64,000 bases of DNA from Albugo candida (Eukaryota > Oomycota > Peronosporomycetes > Albuginales > Albuginaceae). The position numbers and the translations under genes are program-made. The stretch is taken from assembly GCA_905220665.1 (NCBI GenBank), contig CAJNAR010000018.1, positions 186,001 to 250,000 of the forward strand, in the 5' to 3' direction. Each line of letters begins with the position of its first letter. Position 1 is the first letter of the stretch. The notes below the pieces were generated by a model. It saw only the letters and a program-made list of their open reading frames with translations, did no database searches and was not told the origin of the DNA. Of this stretch, positions 1 to 10,289 are shown piece by piece.

Positions 1-826
1 TGAATATTATCATGGTTATATTCAAATTAGTCATGACAAGCCGTATTTATTTTCCCGTATATATTTAGTTGCTCTATTCGACTACTCAAATACCTCCTCA
101 TACATCAAGCTCGCCCCTGAATGAAATCTCTCGATATCTCCCCTTTCTCCATGAATTCTAACAATCATCGTGGGTCCATATATGCTGCAGAACGAATTTC
201 TTTTCGCTTTTGGAATCGGGATGAAACGGCCTCGAAAATAATTGAATAGTACTAATCCCAATAGCGTAAAAGGCATTTTCAATTTGATCAAACGTATCCA
301 CGTAATTCGAAGCCTTTACGATGGATTTATGATACGCTGACATAATTTTTATCTTTTCAACAGATCACATCAGAGATTCCTGAAAAGCTACTAGCATTGG
401 GCAACTCTCACCTCATTGTGTTGGAGAGTTTTTCCCCTCAATTTCAAATGCTGCATGCTGCTAGTTGAATTCAATTTCCCGATGGTTTGTAGAAACGATA
501 ATCAAAAGCACAGTGATCAGCAGTCGTTGGAAGCTTCGTCTGTTTATCTAATTTTGATACAGGTCCTTAATGGTAAAATTCTTCTGTGATTTCATATGCA
601 TTCTTAAGTAAAGATCACGATTTTGTAATACTAAGGAAGTGTGTCGTGTCAATGCAAATATCTATGGCTCTTATTTTAGAGAGCTAGCAATTGTACACGA
701 ATACATAAAATCGATTAGCTTTTGGGAGTATAGATTAAGATACCAAGGCTGCATACTATAAATACGGATATACACATGCCTAGGATTATAGCTAGAAGAT
801 CTCATTCTTGGATGAACAACCTTTGA
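1..826. other. intergenic, no gene seen
   Basis: AT-rich sequence with only short open frames (under about 70 codons) that show no recognisable domain or protein-like composition. I see no repeat or RNA gene in it. Confidence 0.6.
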
Positions 827-2792
827 TCAACAATGCACGATGAAGTGAGGATAATGAAGCATACAATCATACATCCTTATCGCACAGGCCTTACGATTAT
901 GGCCAGAATGGTTGCACATTTCACATCTCGTCATGCGCTTTTCCATTTTCTCAGTAGCTTGTTGCGATGGAATCCGCTTCTTCTTTGAGCGCCCTTTTTT
1001 GTTCAAAATAGAAATCACGTTGCACATACCACTTGTGAGGACATTTTTCATCCCGATTGTCATTATATCATCTTCAGATTTCTCAGATAGGCTGTCACAG
1101 ACGTCGATAATTTCTATGAGTCATGGAAATTTGTGACCATGCTGTGCGATTTTCTGGAATGCTTTAATGCTTAAAAATGCATGAATGTAAGGCGAGCCAA
1201 CATCTTCGAAGCACCCACATGAGCATCGCACAGACTTATCATGGAACCGAACTGAAGATTTTACCGGAATACTACCCAACCTTGAGTGAATTGCGAAGAT
1301 GCAGCAACAGGTCAAGCATTAATCAGTTTCACCCTACCTCGTTTGTTTTATCCACCTTTCGTGACGCATACGGAGTTGTTACTCCCCAGCCTTTCACTTT
1401 GCCGATATTTGCCGCCCACTTGCACGCCACGTAAACTTTCAATCCCTATCAAGCAGTCGATGATAGGAAGACTGAATTCTCTTCAACACGGTGTTAATCG
1501 CGTCCACGCTGTTTGATGTCATAGTATTGTATCTTGTACATGGTGAGTAAGATCTTAACCAATTATCATCTCTAACCTCCTGAAGCCACACCAGCGCAAT
1601 GATGTTTAGATTTGTGATATTCGCTTTCGCCTTCTCGTACTCCACCGTTGCTCGTGAACGAGTTCAATATCCATGCCAAATTCTTTAGAAGCTAGGACTT
1701 GCATTTCTAGTTGGAATTGTTCATCAAATGCCGGAAGCAGAAAAAATGTGGGATTTCTGGTGTCGATGTATGCATGGCTTTTATAAGTCCGCTCACTCTA
1801 TCCGATATACCAAATGCTGGACATGGCTGGAGGTGAGGGAGTAGAGATTTAGAAAATACAACTCCAATTTTCTCCAATCTCCACCGACACGAGACCAGCG
1901 CCGGTAATTTGAATCTCGTGGGTTCGATTTCGAAAGTGCGCTACAAGGATACAGCAACCGCATAAGTCCGTTCACTCTATCCGATGTCACAAATGCTGGA
2001 GATGGCTGGAGGTAAGAGACTAGACATTTGAAAAAAAACAGCTCCAATTTTCTCCAATCTCCACCGACACGAGACCAGCGCCGATGATTTGAATCTCGCG
2101 GGTTCGATTTCGAAGGTGCTCTACAAGGAGACAACAACCGGGTGAGGCCCTCTTAAATGTTCCGCCCACTGATATCTAACGCTCACTTTATTAATTATAT
2201 GCCTGAAGCCCTTCCCGGAAAACAATACTCAACCGCATGAATTCATTATTAACGATTACAAGCTTGGCTTCGACGCCTCGAATGTTTGGTGCAGCCATGT
2301 AGGATGGAATGAGGCTGTATTTTGCTCAATATCACTTCGTTTTTAATCAAGCTTCAACTTTGTGAGCGCGTGAGCAAAGTTCATATATGTGGTGTAAATC
2401 TTTTCGTTCTTAAACTTCCTTTCGATCATCGCGGGAACAACTTTCCTACCGGAGATTATGGAGATATCTCTGACTGCAGGACTTGGAGCAATTTGCTTTG
2501 AAGTTTTATATCTACAAGACACCTTCAAGAATTTGGATACTTGACAGGAGAGCAAAACTAACTTTGTTGGAGAGCTCAATGTCTGGGAAATGGCAAACTG
2601 CACAACTAAGAAACAGCCATGCAGTGTGCACACTGCTTTGTAACGCATTTTGTCACTTGACACCCCACGAAATGGAGGATTATATTTTCCTTTGTACTGA
2701 ATTACTGCTTGAATGATATCCTCTTTATCGCCATAAATGATGTTCTCGAATAATCGGCTGCTAGTTTGCTGTTCCTCGTCGTCGCTTTCCAT
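827..2792 (-). pseudogene. MuDR-like MULE transposase, decayed
   Basis: Remnant of a Mutator-like (MULE) DNA transposase read on the minus strand. Open pieces in different frames line up in the order expected for the family. The piece at 2343-2792 looks like the MuDR N-terminal DNA-binding region. The piece at 1439-1645 has the conserved W-L-R-S-Y-S-P followed by R-Y-N-T-M-T-S-N and an N/S-rich helix typical of the region after the catalytic domain. The piece at 1121-1315 holds a SWIM-type zinc finger (C-S-C-G-C ... I-H-A) in which one metal cysteine is replaced by Y. The piece at 827-1063 ends with a CCHC knuckle, C-x2-C-x4-H-x4-C, after a basic KKGRSKKKR stretch. The DDE catalytic core between 1645 and 2343 is not recognisable and is partly occupied by a tandem repeat. 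Several stops and frame changes make this a pseudogene. I see no terminal inverted repeats for it. Confidence 0.7.
1783..2140 (+). repeat. tandem pair of a 179-bp repeat with a box-B-like motif
   Basis: Two head-to-tail copies, 1783-1961 and 1962-2140, begin with ATAAGTCCG and share long identical blocks, for example the stretch reading CCAATCTCCACCGACACGAG in both. Each copy has GGGTTCGATTTCGAA, which resembles a pol III box B (GGTTCGANNCC), but no convincing box A at tRNA spacing and no foldable T arm. It could be a SINE-like unit or a simple duplication. It lies inside the decayed MULE transposase, between its N-terminal and C-terminal pieces. Confidence 0.75.
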
Positions 2793-2900
2793 CGCTCGTA
2801 TTCAAATTTGCAATGTGTACATTCGCACGTATAGTTTATAGCCTTGGTTTAGATATTTTATTTTGGGAGCCTCTAAGCAGCCCCCAGTTTTCATTGGACA

Positions 2901-3022
2901 TCCCCCACCACTCTTAAATACAGCACCCCTAAGTTATGATTACGACTTATGATTTGCTGGAGAGAGTACCCTTGTTTGAATAACTGAGAGACCGATCAAA
3001 ACGCGAAAGCTGGTAAACTTGC
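2901..3022 (+). repeat. MULE left terminal inverted repeat
   Basis: Inverted copy of 4972-5093. The shared core includes AAATACAGCACCC, AAGTTATGATTACGA and GGAGAGAGTACC, then ACGCGAAAGCTGG. Read on the plus strand it contains an ATG followed by about 15 codons that encode nearly the same peptide as the transposase N-terminus, ending in a stop. Confidence 0.8.
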
Positions 3023-3479
3023 ACGTATGGAAGCTGAAATTTGAAAAGGATTTCAACAAAGGAACTTTGTTTTAAGAAGCGGTTTTATAATATCAATACT
3101 GGATTAAACGAGCAATTAACTCCATGATAGGACTCAACCAGTCATCGACAGTATCCAAAGCATCAAGATGGATCTCAGCATTGGCGGTGCGGGCCGCATC
3201 GTCGTTATTACGAGATTCATTGCACCTTATTCTGTTGTGCCCTGTTCGTCAACAGTTTCCACATCGTCTTTTCGGTCAAAGAGACGCTTCCACCACCTCA
3301 AACCGCGCTAAATCGCGCTACGTCGATTCTGAAGGACGTCCGCGACCGCTTGGATTTGAGGATTTGGATGTTTTCATTTGGGACGGTAACTAGGTGCTCG
3401 AGGATCACCCTTTTGTGATATGTCGAACCATCGTCGTATGTTTCACGAAACCGGTTTAGTGTTTCGTCTATTGATGGTT

Positions 3480-5055
3480 TTAGTACACATCCCTATATCT
3501 GTATTGTTTGTAGGCTGATTCCAGCGCTGCCACCGAAACCTTCCCCATTGTCCCGGCAAAGTCTCGTGCAACTGCATATCGGCAATTTCACGCTTTCGTG
3601 CGGTTTTCAGTCTGATGGCTGCAAGTTGGTTTTCTCACGCTAGTCGGCAGGCCGAGTCTACCGTCAAAAGATTGCCTATTGATACGGAAATCCACTTCTT
3701 CAACGCAGAGTGCGTGCTCTCCACTCGTGAAGTCGTTATATGGCCAAAATGAAGTTTGTCGCGCAAAAAATCAGGCACAAGTTCTTCTTTGTGCGCAAGC
3801 CAATTATATTCAATGTATGTCATGACTTGACGCGGAAAGGACTTTCCGCGTCTCAGTAAGTCGACGTTGAAAAATCTGACCTGTTGGCGACATTACCAAC
3901 GCATTCCATTGGCCCGTGAACTCCTCGAATGCCTCCATACACTCAAACGTACTACGCTACCTGGCGAGGATATTTTTACTCGTCTGTCAGCGACAGACGA
4001 GTTTGTTAGTTGCAGAAAGTACATCATCAAGCGCATTCGTCAGAGCTACTTTCCTGTCGGTGACAAATTCGCTGGAGACACCAAGAAGTTCACGAGTGTC
4101 TGTTTCAAAAGCCTTATTACCTAAAGGTATTCCGCGAAACTTTCTCCAGCCATGACTTTGTGAGCAAGCGTGAAATTTTGGCTTGTCGCGCTGACTCCTA
4201 CAACGTGCAAAAGAGGAAGTCCAAAACGATTAGTTTTGTAAGGAGAGTCCACCAACCAGATCTTCCCAGTACTAAATTTGCAACAAAGCTCTTTTGCCGA
4301 TGGAGAAACAAGGAAGAGTTGAGTCAGTCTCCGTTCGGCGTCAAACTGTGTATGATATGGGTGCAGAAAGACTTGAAATTTTGAGACCATCAAAAAGGCA
4401 GCCAGAGGTGTTCTACCACCTAACAAATGCCTACGTTCTGAGTCACGAATATTGTGTACATCACAGGGTGTTACCGTAAGATTGATATTGCGCATTTGTA
4501 CGACGATACGCGCAGGTGCCAGACCCGACCGAAATTAATTTGAAATTTGTTGCCAGTGATCGATTTTGAGGACACGGACTTGCGGATGCACGGAAGCATG
4601 TACAAAGGCTCGTGATTATTCTCAGCCTGATTGGCCTCAACAACCTAGTGAATTAGGTCTCCGTGTCCTAGCATTCGGCGAATTATCAGAGCACACTGGC
4701 ATTCTGTTCCACGGTGTCCGCGTACTTGTTTACGCTGCTTCGACATGAAAGTTGCGTTCTTCACGCAAGAGCATTTGAGACACATAGCTTTGATTTCACC
4801 GTCTAAACGTTGTCCAACTCTCCTTGTTCTTTTGCAAGTAAATAGGAAGCCCTCATCTTGAGATTGACGAGTTATTGCTATTCTAGCGTCTTTCAAACAC
4901 GCGGAAGTAGTATCGACGATGTATTTAAATTGACTCATGGTTGGTAACACGGAAGAGTTATGGTATAACGAACTTGCCAGCTTTCGCGTTTCGAAACGGT
5001 GTTTCATATATTCAAATAATGGTACTCTCTCCAGCCAATCATAACTCGTAATCAT
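3480..5055 (-). pseudogene. FAR1/MULE-type transposase, frameshifted
   Basis: Minus-strand transposase of the MULE superfamily in four frame-shifted pieces. 4645-5055 is the N-terminal region, with F-L-F-T-C-K-R and cysteine pairs as in FAR1-like DNA-binding domains. 4461-4643 is a poorly conserved linker. 4121-4495 carries the start of the DDE core, with the first catalytic aspartate in L-V-D-S-P-Y-K-T-N-R, then P-L-L-H-V-V-G-V and M-A-G-E-S-F-A-E-Y-L. 3635-3823 contains H-F-G-H-I-T-T-S-R-V-E-S-T-H-S-A-L-K, the strong signature found C-terminal to the core. A weak match to the following helix (A-L-E-S-A-Y-K-Q-Y) sits near 3490-3580. Stops and frame changes between all pieces mean it cannot make a full enzyme. 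It belongs to a different MULE lineage from the copy at 827-2792. Confidence 0.75.
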
Positions 5056-5093
5056 AACTTACGGGTGCTGTATTCAAGAGGGTTGGTGGCTGG
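4972..5093 (-). repeat. MULE right terminal inverted repeat
   Basis: Inverted partner of 2901-3022. The transposase start codon (minus strand, 5055) and roughly the first 25 codons lie inside this repeat, so the end of the element doubles as coding sequence. Confidence 0.8.
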
Positions 5094-5951
5094 TTAGCGG
5101 TTCCCTTAATTTAATTATCTTGGTATATTTTTTTATAATCCCTATCTTAAACAAATGACGAGTATCTCCATGTACGCAAGAGGCATAGCGCAAGTATTTT
5201 GATGTAGTAAGTGGTAATTATCACAAAAGAAATGTAGCTGCGTATATTTGACTCAATCAGCGCTATGAAAGTTTAATCCGACAGCAGGGATTCGGTACTC
5301 TCATCTGTCACCCCAGCATTCTTTGAGTATGACCACTCCCGGAGAAATCATAACCCTATCTTCTACATATCGTCGACTGATTTGATGCATGGTTTATTGT
5401 GACTCGTTCTCAACAACCCGAATAACGTCAAAATTGGTGGCGGAATTTCGGTATTGTAACTTTGCTGTCAACGCCTAAGTTGGTGTCTAGTGTCATGATG
5501 TTGTCTATATAATTTGATTCTACTGCCAAGGTATCATTCTCTCATAGCGAGAAAATTTAGTTTCACACACTCTTTCGCCTCAACTTGCGTACTACTTATG
5601 TTTATGTTTCGCGCTGCTTATGACCATTTTCTCAATGATCATAATTTCTCATTAAAAGACGTAGAACGGTTAAGTAAACATTGTCAACTGTCGTCTCCGA
5701 TAAGGTTCAACCATCTAAGATTTATCTTCGCCAATCTAAAACGCTAGTCACCTTGCAATCACTCAGTACCGTTCGCTGATAATGCGCGAATATTATCCAC
5801 ATGAACATACGAAATCATCGTTGCTTTTCCAGTTACAAACATACCAGAGAACGCTTTTGACCGGACACGAGCGTATAATATTCTCATCAACGTGCTACCT
5901 ATTAACGGTCATTGAAATGGGGATGCAGGTGCGATATAGGGTACAGCGCTA
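5094..5951. other. intergenic, no gene seen
   Basis: Only a 77-codon plus frame at 5514-5747 and a 63-codon frame at 5782-5973, neither with a recognisable domain. No repeat seen. Confidence 0.5.
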
Positions 5952-6611
5952 TTTGAACCTCCATATCAGCTGAATTTGCTAATCAAATATCGCATCTTGA
6001 AAAGAAGTAAAGCACAGATATAGAGTGCTTCAATATAACATAGCCTAGCATCGCCTACGAGTATGTCGATTGGTTGGTTGCTCACAATCATTTACTCGAG
6101 AAAAATGAGGTTCAAAGCTGCATTTGTATAAGCAATCCGACCAATACCAATCATCTATCTTGCATTTTGCGAATGCTATTTCGTACGTTGAAGTCTAGAG
6201 GGTAGCAATTGTATCAAAATTAGTATGAGCAGTAGCTTCATGTTTGATTATTGCGCGTTTGTTTTACGATATCAGTGTGTCATTTCCTATACTGATTGAA
6301 GCTTTTCAGCGATGCTTTGGCGTTTTCACTACGCTTGGAAAAATAATCAAAAACTTGAGGCTGAACCATATATGTAGAATATGTAGCATTCGCAACATGC
6401 AAGATAGATGATCGTTGTTGGTCGGATTGCTTATACAGATGAACCTTTGGTCCTCTTTTTTCTCGAGTGAATGATTGTGAGCAACCAACTACCTCGACTC
6501 ACTCGTAGGCGATGCTAGGCTATGTTATACTAGAGCTCTATATATCTGTGCTTTACTTCTTTTCAAAATGCGATATTTGATTAACAAAATCAGCTGGTGT
6601 GCGCGTTCAAA
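5952..6611. repeat. fold-back element: 227-bp inverted arms, about 206-bp spacer
   Basis: Left arm 5952-6178 and right arm 6385-6611 are reverse complements with few mismatches. Both arms read from TTTGAAC at the outer edge, through CAGCTG eight bases further in, to AGCATTCGC or its complement at the inner edge. Shared blocks include AGTAAAGCACAGATATA, TAGCCTAGCATCGCCTACGAGT and TTGGTTGCTCACAATCATT. The spacer 6179-6384 is unrelated. No coding potential and no clear target duplication. It could be a non-autonomous fold-back transposon or MITE, or a hairpin-RNA source. Confidence 0.85.
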
Positions 6612-8935
6612 CACCACTGATTTATCACCTATAAGTGTTGTTTGAGATTAGTGCGGGGTATGTCTAGTAAATCATGTGAGTGTGCGACGATGAAAAGAAA
6701 ATGGATCAAACCCTTATATAATTCGAACGGCGTCTACTTTGAGACGTTACCGAAATTGCTGAAATCATGCGGGATACAGAAAAAGTCGTATCTAATAGAA
6801 AAAAGCGCGAGCAGAAAAGCTACATAATCTGTGAGTAGTTTTCTATGTGACTGCAGTTCGCTTACTGAAATTAGGCTCGTTATGTTAGAACCAAGAGCGC
6901 TGGTATGCGTAGCAAGAATAATAAATGTCAAAGCGGAATAGCGCCATCCTACGAATACGTGCATAAAAATAGGAGGCTACAAATGTTCTACGTCCAAATC
7001 TACTCACGAGCTGGTTACGTAGACTTGGAAGCTAGATGTATCAAGCGACTCAAGCCTGATCTGCTGGAAACGTATGCCAAGATGCTTCCGAGAGGTTTTA
7101 TTGTAAGGTTTGTGCTACTTGCGCTCATGGACCCATATATTGCGTAAAGGAAGGAGGAAAATGCGCACACGCAAAGGATTTCACTACCATCTTGCCAGGG
7201 GGCTTCCAGTCTTACTACTGAAAATCAACACAATATGGTCGACCCAACTGTGTGATTTCAATATTCCGTGCTATCTGACTCCTGCAAGTCTACAACTTTA
7301 CTTACAATAGGGGATAGTTTGTGTCGTTGATCACATGAATTGCCTACAATTGATTCGCATGTTAATCAAGATGAGATATAATATCCAATTTAAAACTTTA
7401 TTCTGTGCTGTCGTTTAGCATATTCATAGAAAGTGGTGCGATCCTGCCACTAAATCTTCTGAATTTTTGTACTTCGTTAGAGCATTATATAAGGTATATC
7501 GTAACAGTCTTGAAATCCTTCAATAATTAGGAGCAATGTCACGCTCTAAACATCTTACAAGACCATAAAAACTCGATGCGTAAGCTTAAAGTCGCAATGA
7601 AGATATTATGGTTTGTACAAAGGTATTGAATGATGATAGGTAAAAGAAAAAAAAATCTTGGGACAACGTACGACTTTGCAGTCATCGGAAAGATGTGGGC
7701 TTAAGTATCGAAATGATCGTGTTGTTCGGTAAAGTACCAAAAGCCTTCATCGAAACAAATAGTGTCAAAATAGGCATACAATCATGCAAAAGGGCCTAAC
7801 TTCGTCGCTCCTAAGATGTTTCAACTTGCAATGAAGCTTCCTATGTGTCGGATTCCATCATATCGATCAAATTGCATACTATAGTAAAAGATAGAACCAT
7901 GCTCGAAATTTAACATGATTACAAGAAGGATCATGATGTACACCGAGGTATATGTCACTCGAAACCACTCGATATCGACAGGCTAAAAAAGTTTATCAGC
8001 CGAATCGTTCTGTTTGCCAATCAGGCGAACAAAACTAAAAGAAAATCAAGTTACAACAAAGAGGTGTCGATCAGTACTGGAAAACGCATCGCATTTACAA
8101 TCAAGGCTCTCTAATTAAGATACATCATTTTCACCATACGTTGCTCAACATGGAAACACGAAGAATGGGTTTAGCCACAGTGTATCTTTTAAATGCGCTA
8201 CAAGGAAAGTTGCTTCCTCAGAGTTTGAGCCTACATCACGGTCATCAACTTTAGTTAGATAGATAATCTTATCAGGTTCATCGACATTTCTCTGCTTCCC
8301 TCCGCGCTAGCGCGAAAAAGCGTCAGTTTGGTATCACATTGAGACAGATTTCTGCAGATAAACGTCGAAGGATGAAATATTCTGCGCATGACAGATCACT
8401 CTCCTGATATCTTCAGTTTTATTAGCCTATTTTGCATGCACAATGCTTTTCGTCATGTTAGTGGACAGTCTATTCCCATGTAGAGCACTCTATCTCATGG
8501 AAAACAGGGTCTTTTCTTAAGCATTACGTACAGACATTTCCGCATGGAAATAGAACTGTTAGAGTCGATATATCAAAAGTAGCTGATTGGAGCAAATGCT
8601 AAAAATATGTCCTATGGACAAGTCGCAACTGCATTGATGACATAGAGCAAGAAGGCCACTAAAAGTCTCCCCGCTGCAGTCCACATGAATATAACAATCA
8701 CGTTGCAGTATTGAATATTTGACACTTCGCAATATGGTATCTGATTGAATAAGAACATCCCCAAACCATAATTTGTACAAACTTCAGCCTCGAATCTGAA
8801 GAAACGGATATAGTAAATGTAATTTTTGGATATTTGGCATCGTCTATTTCAGTGCTAAATCCCGGCTCATCAACCTCATCGCAGGCGTTAAAAGATGATG
8901 ACATATGAGAAGGTACGCTGATCTATGTACTCAAG
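6612..8935. other. intergenic, weak short frames only
   Basis: AT-rich. Frames at 6642-6827 and 6905-7147 (plus) are somewhat protein-like but short, with no domain I know, and could be exons or remnants. From 7300 to 8900 I see no gene, no long repeat and no RNA gene. Confidence 0.5.
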
Positions 8936-9118
8936 TGTAACAACCTCCATTGTACATGCGTGCATAGTTCTATGTAATTGGAGAACTGGATTAACCAATC
9001 AGATAGGTGAAACAGGATTCTTTAATTATAAGAATCTCACTCTCGGTTTTTTATCAAATACACTCCGCCAGCAATTGTCTTCCTTTTCTTCCTCTCCCTT
9101 CCTCCTTCCGGTGTTACA
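8936..9118 (+). repeat. 5' LTR
   Basis: 183-bp LTR beginning TGTAA and ending TTACA, a perfect 5-bp terminal inversion with the TG...CA ends expected of LTRs. It contains GGAGAACTGGATTA and CCAATCAGATA, which are also in the 3' copy. Confidence 0.85.
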
Positions 9119-9120
9119 AC

Positions 9121-9133
9121 TGGTAGCACTTGC
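9121..9133 (+). other. primer-binding site
   Basis: TGGTAGCACTTGC starts two bases after the 5' LTR. TGG at this place is the complement of a tRNA CCA end, the usual minus-strand priming site. The tRNA cannot be named with confidence. Confidence 0.55.
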
Positions 9134-9276
9134 TGGTCACATAACTCAAAGGTCGTTGGTCGTCCAAAAGGAGTTTTTCTTACGCGCTGTTTAGCGTCAC
9201 GACATTGGGAAAGCCGCTCGCCGAGTGTTTGTCGTTTGTTCCGGATCTATTTGGTTGGAGTTATTTTTTTATTATC

Positions 9277-10150
9277 ATGCCGTCATTTAACCCCAAGGAT
9301 GGTCCCCCGACGCCATCACGAGACCATCGGTCGAATTAGTCGAAAAACAGCAGCAATTGCTGGAAGCTATGACCAAGCGTGAAATAAAAGTTGAAGGGAC
9401 CAGCTTACCTCAATTCCATGGTAAAATGGGCGCGTCCGTGGATCTATACATTGAGCAGCTGGCTCAGTACTTCGAAGCAAAGAGTATCGACTGGCGCGAT
9501 GTTAGTCAAAGCGCTCGTATTTTGGCAATCACGACCGGCAATTTCAAAGGGAATGCCGCATCTTGGTACAAGTTGAACAAGCCATATATCAAAGACATAC
9601 AAGACTTCATCGTTCAAGTAGATGAAGAATTTGTACCACCTGATCTGTAAGAACGCTTGCGTGATCAATTGTACGCACTCAAACAAAACAGTTGTCCAAA
9701 CCTGGAAGTTTATATTTCACGTTTCCGTGAAGCTATCATGCAAGTTACGGAAATGAGCGAGTTGGATAAAATTACCTACTTTGCGCGAGGGATAGTGAGT
9801 CCCACACGGAAAGAAGTGCAATACCGCCGGTGTGACACGGTTTCACAAGCCATGAAGATTGCGTTGGAGTATGATCGATCTCATCGTGTCAGCGGGAAGA
9901 ACTACCGTCCACCGGTATACTCGCAAGACCGATCACGTGCAATTTTCAATCAACATTAGCACCATCAACAACCTGCATCACCGCGCGCAAGAGAGTAACC
10001 CGGAACCAATGGAGATTGACTCAGGGTAAACCAAACATCGTCTCTCCTCATCATCATGAGCTTCTTCGTCGAAGAAATGTCGCTATTGTAAGAAGCCCGG
10101 TCACGTCATCAAACACTGTTACAAGCTTAAAATAAGGAGAAGCAATCTCA
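9277..10150 (+). pseudogene. gypsy gag with CCHC knuckle, broken
   Basis: Structural Gag region. An ATG at 9277 opens a short frame that shifts near 9325 into the main gag frame (a coiled Q/L/E-rich lead, then a retrotransposon gag domain with the typical A-S-W-Y and Y-I-S-R-F-R-E-A motifs). An in-frame TAA at 9648-9650 cuts that frame, which then resumes unchanged to about 9958. After another shift, a nucleocapsid zinc knuckle C-R-Y-C-K-K-P-G-H-V-I-K-H-C (C-x2-C-x4-H-x4-C) is encoded near 10078-10120. The domains and their order are standard; the breaks show loss of function. Confidence 0.8.
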
Positions 10151-10289
10151 TAGCCGTGGACATGAACAAAGCGGTTGTAAGCTTCAATGCTTCCACGTCT
10201 CCAAGAGCGACTTACTCGTTACCTTACATTACAAGTTCCGGGAACGAAGTGGAAATTGCCGAAATCGAAGATATTTCACGTCGACTATG

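Larger units (their letters stand above)
2901..5093 (-). mobile_element. MULE element with about 120-bp terminal inverted repeats
   Basis: A Mutator-like element is bounded by two near-identical sequences in opposite orientation (2901-3022 and 4972-5093), with a broken FAR1/MULE-type transposase between them on the minus strand. The outer limits of the repeats are fuzzy and I could not find a clear 9-bp target duplication. The transposase is dead, so the element is not autonomous now. Confidence 0.7.

Noticed and set aside
1910..2115. tRNA genes at GGGTTCGATTTC
   Set aside because: The T arm does not pair, there is no box A at tRNA distance and no cloverleaf. The motif is part of a 179-bp tandem repeat.
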